Part shown: positions 30,164 through 35,902 of the stretch, piece after piece | Position numbering within the stretch: position 1 is the stretch's first letter | How the letters are laid out: every line of letters starts with the position of its first letter | Assembly (NCBI GenBank): GCA_018268835.1 | Contig: JAFDVU010000061.1 | Coordinates: forward strand, 1 to 35,902 | Length of the DNA: 35,902 nt | Direction of reading: 5' to 3' | Origin: Acidobacteriota bacterium | GTDB taxonomy: Bacteria > Acidobacteriota > Terriglobia > Bryobacterales > Bryobacteraceae | The notes under the pieces: model-generated | The model's database searches: none | The model's input: the letters and a program-made list of their open reading frames with translations, nothing else | What the model was told of the DNA's origin: nothing | Made by a program: the position numbers and the translations under genes

Positions 30164-31744
30164 ATGCCCGCGAAGTACGATGCGATCATCGCCGGCGGCG
30201 GCCACAACGGATTGGTTGCGGCGGCGTATCATGCTCGCGCCGGACGCAAGGTGCTCGTGCTGGAGCGCCGCGAAATGGTGGGCGGCTGCGCCGTCACCGA
30301 AGAGATCTGGCCGGGCTACAAGGTATCCACCGCGGCGTACCTGACCAGCCTGCTGCAGGAGCGCATCGTCCGCGAACTGGAACTGGAGAAGTATGGGTAC
30401 CGGGTGGATGCCAAGGATCCGGCCTTCTTCAGCGCGTTCCCCGACGGCCGCCATTTCCTCATGTGGCAGGACCGCGCGAAGACGCTCGAAGAGATCGCGA
30501 AATTCTCCCGGCGCGACGCCGAGGCGTATCCCGCCTATGAGGAGCAACTGGAGCGGCTCTCGGTGGTGGTGGAGGACCTGCTGCTCACCACGCCGCCGCA
30601 TTTCCCGCCGGGCGTAATGGATCTGGTGGATTACCTGCGGCTGCTCGGCAAATTGCGCGGCCTGGGCGCGAAGGACCTGGTCGCGCTGATCAAGGTCTTC
30701 ACGCAGAGCGCGGCCGATTTTCTGGACGAGTGGTTCGAGAGCCCGGAAGTGAAGGTGACGCTGGCCACCGACGGCGTGATCGGCGCCAACGGCGGACCGC
30801 GCTCGCCGGGCACGGCCTACATCCTGCTGCATCATTGCATGGGCGGAGTGGAGGGACATCGCGGGCTGTGGGGTTTCGTGCGTGGCGGTATGGGGGCGGT
30901 ATCGGAGGCGATCGCGGCCAGCGCGCGCGACAAGGGCGTCGAGATCCGCACCAACGCCACGGTGTCAAAAATCCTGCTGCGCGGCGGACGCGTGGGCGGC
31001 GTCATGCTGGCCAACGGGGAAGAGATCGAGGCGAAACTCGTGGCGTCCAACCTGGATCCGAAGGTGACCTTCCTCAAACTGCTGGAACCGGGGGACCTGC
31101 CGCCGGACTTCCTGCACGCCATCCGCAAGTTCCGCTGCGAAGGCACAAGCTGCAAGATCAACCTGGCGCTCAACGGCCTGCCCGAATTCCGCGGGTATCC
31201 GGGCGCGCCGGGGCCGCACCATCGCGCCACCATGCACATCTGCGCGGACATGGACTACGTGGAGCGCGCGTGGGACGACGCGAAATACGGCCGCCCGTCG
31301 GAGCGCCCGCTGCTCGAGTTGACCGTACCCACGATGTACGATCCGTCGCTTGCGCCGCCGGGCAAACACATCATGGGGATCTTCCTGCAATACGCGCCAT
31401 ACACGCTGCGGGAAGGCACGTGGGACGAACTGCGCGAGCCGTTCGGCGACCGGGTGATCTCGCTGATCGAAGAGTACGCGCCGAACATTCGCGGGATCAT
31501 CGAGCACCGGCAGGTGCTGACGCCGCTCGACCTGGAGCGCCGCTTCGGCATCACGGGCGGCAACATCTTCCACGGGGAAATGAGCCTGGACCAGATGTTC
31601 GTGATGCGCCCCGTGCCGGGCTGGGCGCGCTATCGCACGCCGGTGCAGGGGCTGTTCCTGTGCGGCAGCGGTGCGCATCCGGGCGGCGGAGTGATGGGCG
31701 CGCCGGGCTACAACTGCGCGCGCGAGATGCTGCGGATCCGCTAG
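30164..31744 (+). CDS. FAD-dependent oxidoreductase, phytoene desaturase/PYROXD2-like
   Basis: A 526-residue flavoprotein of the amine oxidase/phytoene dehydrogenase superfamily, closest in style to PYROXD2-like NAD(P)/FAD oxidoreductases. The dinucleotide-binding motif is DAIIAGGGHNGLVAAAYHAR (about 6-25), followed by VLVLERREMVGGCAVTEE. The C-terminal FAD motif is GLFLCGSGAHPGGGVMGAPG (about 495-514). GSGAHPGGGV is more typical of this group than of carotenoid desaturases, and no carotenoid genes are adjacent. The substrate is unknown. A strong Shine-Dalgarno sequence (GGAGAG) precedes the ATG. The TAG stop overlaps, head to head, the stop of the remnant on the other strand within CTAG. Confidence 0.87.
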   Translation: MPAKYDAIIAGGGHNGLVAAAYHARAGRKVLVLERREMVGGCAVTEEIWPGYKVSTAAYLTSLLQERIVRELELEKYGYRVDAKDPAFFSAFPDGRHFLMWQDRAKTLEEIAKFSRRDAEAYPAYEEQLERLSVVVEDLLLTTPPHFPPGVMDLVDYLRLLGKLRGLGAKDLVALIKVFTQSAADFLDEWFESPEVKVTLATDGVIGANGGPRSPGTAYILLHHCMGGVEGHRGLWGFVRGGMGAVSEAIAASARDKGVEIRTNATVSKILLRGGRVGGVMLANGEEIEAKLVASNLDPKVTFLKLLEPGDLPPDFLHAIRKFRCEGTSCKINLALNGLPEFRGYPGAPGPHHRATMHICADMDYVERAWDDAKYGRPSERPLLELTVPTMYDPSLAPPGKHIMGIFLQYAPYTLREGTWDELREPFGDRVISLIEEYAPNIRGIIEHRQVLTPLDLERRFGITGGNIFHGEMSLDQMFVMRPVPGWARYRTPVQGLFLCGSGAHPGGGVMGAPGYNCAREMLRIR

Positions 31745-31947
31745 GTTCGCGAACGGACTTCTTTGAGGCGAGCCCGCAGTTCCGGCGAGAGGCTTGCCTC
31801 GATTTCCGGCGTGATCAGTTCCGCTGCGTCGAGATCCTGAATGTGAACCTGATCCTTGAGCCGGAAGCTGGTCCGCGGGCCGCGAGATTGAACAGGTCCT
31901 TCACGCGCTCCTCGAAAAACGTATTGGCGTAGACTGTCACAGCCGTC
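31741..31947 (-). pseudogene. Remnant of a nucleotidyltransferase-like (toxin-type) gene, C-terminal part
   Basis: An open frame of 68 codons without any start codon. It ends SFRLKDQVHIQDLDAAELI... and RARLKEVRSRT at a TAG (31741-31743). The pattern RLKDQVHxQDL followed by ITPEIEASLSPELRxRL is the sort of C-terminus I associate with small nucleotidyltransferase-fold toxin-type proteins of acidobacteria. The upstream two-thirds of such a gene is missing, replaced directly by mutM 19 bases away. It may therefore be a decayed end left after a deletion. The family assignment is from memory of the pattern and is uncertain. Confidence 0.4.
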
Positions 31948-31966
31948 CTAACTATCCTATATGTCC

Positions 31967-32761
31967 CTACCGCTTTTGGCACTTTGGGCAGAAGTGCGAA
32001 GAGCGCTGCGTGACGATCACGCGCCGGATGGGCGTGCCGCACGCGACACAGGGTTCGCCGGTGCGCCCGTAGACCCGGTGGTGGATCTGGAAAAAGCCCT
32101 TGCGCCCTTCGGCATCGACGTAATCGGAGATGGAGGAGCCGCCGGCATCGATGGCTTCGGTGAGGACGGCGACGATCGCATCGTACAGTTTGCGCGCGCG
32201 ATCCTTGCGGATGCGCGAGGTCAGCGCCTGGGGATGGATGCCGGCGCGAAAGAGGGCTTCGTCGGCATAGATGTTGCCCACGCCGCGCAGGAAGGTCTGG
32301 TTGAGCAGCAGCGCCTTGATGCGCGTCCTGCGGCGGGCGAGGCCGTTCCAGAAATCTTCGAACGATACTTCCAGGGGCTCGGGACCGAGGCGCGCGACGC
32401 GTTCGGGAAACGTTTCGTGGTACTCGATGCAGCCGAACTGCCGGCTGTCGTCGAACAACAGCACGCCTTTGTCAAATGTGAGGATGGCGTGGGTGTGCTT
32501 GCCCGGAGCGCCGCCCAGCAGCAACTTCCCGGTCATGCCGAGGTGCAGCATGAGGTAGGCGCCGTCGTCGAGCGAGGCCACGATGAACTTGCCGTAACGC
32601 TTGACGCTCTGCAGGCGGCGTCCGGTGAGGCGCGCGGCCATGCGGTCGGGATCGCCGCCGCGCAGGATGCGCAGGTTGCGGAATTCGGCGCCGGCGATGC
32701 GCCGCCCCACCAGGTGGCGGATGGAGCGGACCACGGTTTCGACTTCGGGTAGTTCGGGCAC
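31967..32761 (-). CDS. mutM: Formamidopyrimidine-DNA glycosylase
   Basis: A 264-residue bifunctional DNA glycosylase/AP lyase that removes 8-oxoguanine and ring-opened purines. The catalytic N-terminus PELPEVETV (Pro2, Glu3) is intact, the beta-hairpin lysine lies in VKRYGKFIV, and the helix-two-turn-helix LLLNQTFLRGVGNIYADEAL is present. The C-terminal zinc finger has both cysteine pairs (CVAC near 242 and CPKC near 259). It starts with GTG directly after the stop of the Rieske gene, with no gap, so the two are co-translated. Coupling a DNA repair enzyme to a Rieske ferredoxin suggests a shared redox-related setting but proves nothing. Confidence 0.97.
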   Translation of the reverse strand: MPELPEVETVVRSIRHLVGRRIAGAEFRNLRILRGGDPDRMAARLTGRRLQSVKRYGKFIVASLDDGAYLMLHLGMTGKLLLGGAPGKHTHAILTFDKGVLLFDDSRQFGCIEYHETFPERVARLGPEPLEVSFEDFWNGLARRRTRIKALLLNQTFLRGVGNIYADEALFRAGIHPQALTSRIRKDRARKLYDAIVAVLTEAIDAGGSSISDYVDAEGRKGFFQIHHRVYGRTGEPCVACGTPIRRVIVTQRSSHFCPKCQKR

Positions 32762-33067
32762 TCAGGGCACCTGCAGGAAGATGTCGCCGTTCTCGACCTT
32801 GACTTCGAAGGTGGGGACACGCCTGGCCGGCTCGTAGTCGTACTCGCCGGTGACGCAGTCGAATTCCCACATGTGGTACGGGCAGACGACTCGGCCCTCG
32901 TGGATCTGGCCCTGGCCGAGCGGTCCGCCGCGGTGGATGCAGACGCCGGAGAGGGCGCGGATGGCGCCGCCGGTGTGGCAGATCGCGTAGGGCTGATCGC
33001 CGACCATGACTTCGATGACGGATTCCGGCGGCACTTGGGTGACGCTGGCCACTTTGATGAACGGCAT
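32762..33067 (-). CDS. Rieske-type [2Fe-2S] ferredoxin
   Basis: A 101-residue soluble Rieske protein, probably an electron carrier for an oxygenase or other redox enzyme. The two cluster motifs are CIH (Cys43, His45 in GVCIHRGGPLGQGQ) and CPYH (Cys62, His65 in VVCPYHMWEFD), with the usual spacing of bacterial ferredoxins of the NirD/oxygenase type. It has no signal peptide or membrane anchor, unlike bc1-complex Rieske proteins. The gene is directly followed by mutM without a gap. TAAAAT lies 6 bases upstream of the ATG, so a leaderless mRNA is likely. Its redox partner is not in the window. Confidence 0.93.
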   Translation of the reverse strand: MPFIKVASVTQVPPESVIEVMVGDQPYAICHTGGAIRALSGVCIHRGGPLGQGQIHEGRVVCPYHMWEFDCVTGEYDYEPARRVPTFEVKVENGDIFLQVP

Positions 33068-33073
33068 CTTAAT

Positions 33074-33079
33074 ATTTTA
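33074..33079 (-). promoter_or_regulatory. Candidate -10 element of the Rieske-mutM operon
   Basis: On the - strand TAAAAT is followed by ATTAAG and then the ATG of the Rieske gene: a 6-base spacing identical to that in front of glgA. No -35 box is evident. Confidence 0.45.
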
Positions 33080-33129
33080 GGGCCTCGGCGCATGAAACCG
33101 GCCCGGCGGTGGGATGCGTCTGGGGGAGC

Positions 33130-33453
33130 ATGAGACTCTCGATCCTTGTGTTCGCCGCCTTGTTGCTGGCCGGATGCGCGCCCTTGACCATCGGGCGGAT
33201 CACGGCGGATCCATCGCGTTATCAGAACCGGACCGTGCGGGTGAGCGGAACCGTCACCACGTCGGTCGGGCTGCTCGGCAAAGGCGGCTACCAGATCGCG
33301 GACGGCACCGGGCGCATCTACGTGATCTCGGGCAGGGGCGTGCCTTCGCGCGGGTCGCGCGTGGTGGTGACGGGGCGGGTGGTGCCGGGCGCGGAGGTGC
33401 TGGGCACGCCTGTAGGGGTGACGATCCGGGAAGAGAGCCACAAGGTGCGCTAG
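33130..33453 (+). CDS. Small lipoprotein with an OB-fold-like domain
   Basis: A 107-residue lipoprotein. The signal peptide MRLSILVFAALLLAGCAP ends in the lipobox LLAGC (Cys16). The remainder reads as five or six beta strands: TIGRITADPSRYQNRTVRVS, then GTVTTSVGLLGKGGYQIADG, GRIYVIS, RVVVTGRVV and GVTIREE. This is the pattern of OB-fold nucleic-acid- or ligand-binding domains, found in many small bacterial lipoproteins of unknown function. GGGGGAG precedes the ATG as ribosome-binding site, so the start is well supported. It is divergent from the Rieske-mutM operon and lies upstream of a response regulator. Confidence 0.78.
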   Translation: MRLSILVFAALLLAGCAPLTIGRITADPSRYQNRTVRVSGTVTTSVGLLGKGGYQIADGTGRIYVISGRGVPSRGSRVVVTGRVVPGAEVLGTPVGVTIREESHKVR

Positions 33454-33497
33454 GGGGGGTGGTGCCGGGCCAGGGCGGCGTCGCGTATTGCATCGAG

Positions 33498-33503
33498 TAC
33501 AAT
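33498..33503 (+). promoter_or_regulatory. Candidate -10 element of the OmpR-family regulator
   Basis: TACAAT, 14 bases before the ATG of the response regulator gene and 45 bases after the lipoprotein stop. It would give a leader of only about 7 bases. No Shine-Dalgarno sequence is present. Confidence 0.4.
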
Positions 33504-33517
33504 AGCGTTTACCAAGA

Positions 33518-34192
33518 ATGCAGAACATCCTGGTGATCGACGACGATGAAAGCCTGCGCGACACCATCGCCATGATGCTGGAGCAGGAGGGCTTTCGCGC
33601 CATCGTCGCGGGAGACGGGCGCGAGGGCTTCGACAAAGCCCTGACGCACAAGCCGGATCTGGTCCTGGTGGATCTGCGGCTGCCGGGCATGAGCGGCACC
33701 GAGATCTGCAAGCAGTTGCGCGCGGCCAAGGTGGACACCCCGATCATCGTTCTGAGCGCCCTGGGCGACGAACTCGACAAAGTGCTGCTGCTCGAAATCG
33801 GCGCCGACGATTACATGGTCAAGCCGTTCGGTACGCGCGAACTGATGGCTCGGATCCGCGCGGTGCTGCGGCGCACCTCCGCCGACGCGCGCAAGATTGT
33901 GCGCTTCTCGGAGAACGAGATCGACTTCGAGCGGCGCATGGTGCGGCGCAAGGGCGAGGAACTCAAATTCACGCCCGCCGAATACAACCTGCTGTGTTAT
34001 TTCCTGCACAACCCGGACCGCCCGCTGACCCGCGACATGATTCTCAACTCGGTCTGGGGCTATGAGTTCTTTCCCAATACGCGCACGGTGGACGCGCACG
34101 TGGTGAAACTCAGGCAGAAGCTGGAACCGGATCCAAACACGCCGCGGCATTTCCTGACGGTGCACGGCGTCGGCTACCGGTTCGTGCCGTAA
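33518..34192 (+). CDS. OmpR/PhoB-family DNA-binding response regulator
   Basis: A 224-residue two-component regulator. The receiver domain has the acidic pocket DDD at 8-10, the phospho-acceptor Asp52 in LVLVDLRLPGMSG, Ser/Thr in IIVLSALGD and the conserved Lys in YMVKPFG. The C-terminal winged-helix (about 125-224) shows FTPAEYNLLCYFLHNPDRPL, NTRTVDAHVVKLRQKLEPDP and HGVGYRFVP, i.e. the recognition helix and wing of the OmpR family. No kinase gene is adjacent; the orphan kinase at 1191-3029 is 30 kb away, and a link is speculative. The gene is followed 44 bases later by a receiver-only protein. Confidence 0.95.
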   Translation: MQNILVIDDDESLRDTIAMMLEQEGFRAIVAGDGREGFDKALTHKPDLVLVDLRLPGMSGTEICKQLRAAKVDTPIIVLSALGDELDKVLLLEIGADDYMVKPFGTRELMARIRAVLRRTSADARKIVRFSENEIDFERRMVRRKGEELKFTPAEYNLLCYFLHNPDRPLTRDMILNSVWGYEFFPNTRTVDAHVVKLRQKLEPDPNTPRHFLTVHGVGYRFVP

Positions 34193-34236
34193 ATTTACAG
34201 GTATTCCCGGACCGCAGGAGCGCCGCCGCGCGTGGA

Positions 34237-34668
34237 ATGTTAGAGAATAGCGGGATGCCGGTCGAGGGCGGGAGTGCCCGCGCACGCGGGGTTTTGATTG
34301 TGGAGGATTCCGAACATAGCGCGGCCATGCTGGAAATCGCGTTCTCCGCAATTCCGGATGTGTTCCTGACGGTGGCGCCGTCGGCGGTGGAGGCATGGCG
34401 TATCCTGCACGAGGGCGCCGCGGTGCGGGCGATCGTGACGGACCTCAACATGCCGCGCATGGACGGATTCGAACTGATCCGGCGGGTGCGGGAAGACCGG
34501 ACGCTTACCTCGACGCCGATCATCGTGGTGAGCGCGGATACGGACCCGGCGACGCCCGGGCGGGTGGCGCAACTCGGAGTGGAGGCGTTCTTTCCCAAGC
34601 CATATTCGCCGGCGGAAGTGCGCCGGAAACTGGAGCAGATCCTCGATGGCACGAGCGGCAGGGAGTAA
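34237..34668 (+). CDS. Receiver-only response regulator (CheY-like)
   Basis: A 143-residue stand-alone receiver. The acidic pair is in VLIVEDSEHSAAMLE, the phospho-acceptor Asp69 in AIVTDLNMPRMDGFEL, the Ser switch residue in IIVVSADTD and the conserved Lys in FFPKPYSPAEVRRKL. With no output domain it probably acts by protein contact or in a phosphorelay. The start is uncertain: ATG at 34237 or six codons later at 34255. GAGAAT, 6 bases before the second, fits the leaderless pattern seen elsewhere and favours it. It overlaps the porin-like gene by 23 bases. Confidence 0.85.
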   Translation: MLENSGMPVEGGSARARGVLIVEDSEHSAAMLEIAFSAIPDVFLTVAPSAVEAWRILHEGAAVRAIVTDLNMPRMDGFELIRRVREDRTLTSTPIIVVSADTDPATPGRVAQLGVEAFFPKPYSPAEVRRKLEQILDGTSGRE

Positions 34669-35902
34669 GCTACTGGCGTTCGCGGCGCTGCTTTTGCCGC
34701 ACGCGGCCGGCGCGCAACCGGCGGACGCGATCGCGCGCATCATGGAGCGCCTGGACCGCCTGGAGCGCGAGAACCGCGAACTCAAGGAACAGGTGCGGCA
34801 ACTCAGCGAGCGCCTCGGCGGGACGCCCGCCGCCGAGGCCGGCACGGCCGCGGCCGCGCCCAAGGCGAGCGCGGAGGAGCGGCTGGACATCGCCGAGCGC
34901 CGCATCGAAGAGCAGGCGCAGACCAAGGTGGAGGCGTCGCAGAAATTTCCCGTGCGGCTCGCCGGAATGGTGCTGTTCAACGCGTTTGCGAATTCCAGGC
35001 AGAGCGGCGGGGCGGACTATCCGGTGGTGGCGGCGGCGACCGGTCCGGGGCACGACGGCGCCACAGTGCGGCAGTCGATCGTCGGTCTGGAATTCGAAGA
35101 TCCGGCGGCCGTGTGGGGCGGCAAGGTGCACGGGTCGATCTACATGGACTTCTTTTCCGGCGGCACGGCGAGTAACTTCCGCGTGCGCACCGCGACCATC
35201 GAGCTGGATTGGAAGAGCCGCACCTTGGCCGCCGGCCTGGAGAAACCGATTTTCAATCCGCGGGAGCCGAGTTCGCTGGCGCAGGTAGGCCTGTCTCCGC
35301 TCACGGGAGCTGGCAACCTGTGGCTTTGGATTCCGCAGGTGCGCTTCGAGCAGGAAATCATGTTCGCGGGCTCCACCGGGCTGCGCGCGCAGGTTGGTGC
35401 GGTGCAGACGCGCGAAATCGGCGCCTACACCGGCACGATCACGGCGGAAGCGGCGCGTCCCGGCTTCGAGGGACGCTTCAACTTTTTCCACCGGCTCGAC
35501 AGCGACCGGCGCCTGGAGATGGCGGTCGGGTTCCACTCGAGCACCACGCACGCCGGCGGGGTGGCGATCCCCTCGAACCTGGTTTCGGCGGACTGGTTTT
35601 TCAATCCGTGGAAGCCGGTGGAACTCAGCGGCGCGTTCTATTCCGGCACCAACGTGGCGCACCTGGGCAGCGGCACGCGGCAGGGCTTCGGCGCCTACGA
35701 AGGCCGGCTCTACGGCATCGGCAGCATGGGGGGATGGGGGCAGGTGACGGTGCACGCGGCGCCGCGCTGGGACTTCCACTTTTTCACCGGACAGGTGGAC
35801 GATTCCAACCGCTACCTGGTGCGCGGCGCCATCGGCAGGAACCTGCTCTACGGCGGCAACGTGTATTTCCGGATCGCGCCCAACGTGATCACGGCGCTGG
35901 AG
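34646..35902 (+). CDS. Coiled-coil outer-membrane porin-like protein (partial, runs off the window)
   Basis: A frame of 419 codons open to the end of the window. It starts at an ATG inside the preceding receiver gene. The N-terminus has a signal peptide (LLAFAALLLPHAAGAQ) and then a coiled coil (IMERLDRLERENRELKEQVR and a second stretch at about 70-95) like that of trimeric DcaP/OprB-type porins. From about residue 98 amphipathic strands follow, e.g. KVHGSIYMDFFSGG, FRVRTATIELDWKS, TLAAGLEKPIFNP and RLEMAVGFHSSTTH, typical of a beta-barrel. It is thus likely an outer-membrane channel. The overlap with the receiver gene suggests co-translation and perhaps co-regulation. The substrate is unknown. 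Confidence 0.78.
   Translation, partial: MARAAGSKLLAFAALLLPHAAGAQPADAIARIMERLDRLERENRELKEQVRQLSERLGGTPAAEAGTAAAAPKASAEERLDIAERRIEEQAQTKVEASQKFPVRLAGMVLFNAFANSRQSGGADYPVVAAATGPGHDGATVRQSIVGLEFEDPAAVWGGKVHGSIYMDFFSGGTASNFRVRTATIELDWKSRTLAAGLEKPIFNPREPSSLAQVGLSPLTGAGNLWLWIPQVRFEQEIMFAGSTGLRAQVGAVQTREIGAYTGTITAEAARPGFEGRFNFFHRLDSDRRLEMAVGFHSSTTHAGGVAIPSNLVSADWFFNPWKPVELSGAFYSGTNVAHLGSGTRQGFGAYEGRLYGIGSMGGWGQVTVHAAPRWDFHFFTGQVDDSNRYLVRGAIGRNLLYGGNVYFRIAPNVITALE

Noticed and set aside
33377..33470. 14-bp repeat (33377-33390 and 33457-33470) at the end of the small lipoprotein gene
   Set aside because: G-rich and short, with one copy in coding sequence; could be chance or a minor local duplication.

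Overview
This window looks like a piece of the chromosome of a high-GC, Gram-negative bacterium. My best guess is an acidobacterium of the Bryobacterales/Solibacter type. That is inferred from gene style only: glycogen genes on opposite strands, heptose (LPS) genes, outer-membrane barrels, an ADP-forming acyl-CoA synthetase fused to a GNAT domain, and PYROXD2-like and DUF3106 genes. There is no rRNA or other marker to prove it. Coding density is high. I found no tRNA, rRNA, CRISPR array, transposase or phage gene.

Layout. Positions 1-8635 are all on the + strand: the tail of an unknown membrane protein; a quinone oxidoreductase, PAS histidine kinase, proline-rich lipoprotein and M24 peptidase in close succession; thpR-plsY-gpsA with overlapping stops and starts; and an ECF sigma factor / zinc-finger anti-sigma factor / DUF3106 operon. 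Positions 8758-14637 are on the - strand: in transcription order a cupin, a DUF1858-like protein, the acyl-CoA synthetase-GNAT fusion, a four-helix-bundle (23S IVS-type) gene framed by inverted heptamer arrays, glgA and trxA. A secreted protein with two TrbI/VirB10-like modules follows on + (14728-16143). Positions 16162-22151 are on -: transaldolase, outer-membrane barrel, membrane glycosyltransferase, FdhI-like cytochrome b, a small membrane protein with no clear start, and a Tat-type lactonase.

Positions 22205-25162 form a tight + strand envelope operon: a glycosyltransferase-methyltransferase fusion, heptose-7-phosphate kinase and heptose bisphosphate phosphatase. A membrane-anchored small protein with a disturbed 5' end follows. 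Positions 25971-27885 (-) hold a two-gene membrane pair and an adenosine-deaminase-type enzyme, divergent from glgB (+). A PYROXD2-like oxidoreductase (+), a gene remnant, mutM and a Rieske ferredoxin (-) come next. The window closes with a lipoprotein, two response regulators and the start of a coiled-coil porin (+).

Several genes work together. plsY and gpsA make and acylate glycerol-3-phosphate for phospholipids. glgA and glgB build glycogen. The heptose kinase and phosphatase feed LPS core synthesis. The ECF sigma/anti-sigma pair forms an envelope-stress-type switch. Many starts lack a Shine-Dalgarno sequence but have a TANAAT-like hexamer a few bases upstream, which suggests leaderless or very short-leader mRNAs. 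The part that looks least like ordinary housekeeping sequence is the four-helix-bundle cassette at about 10614-11105.
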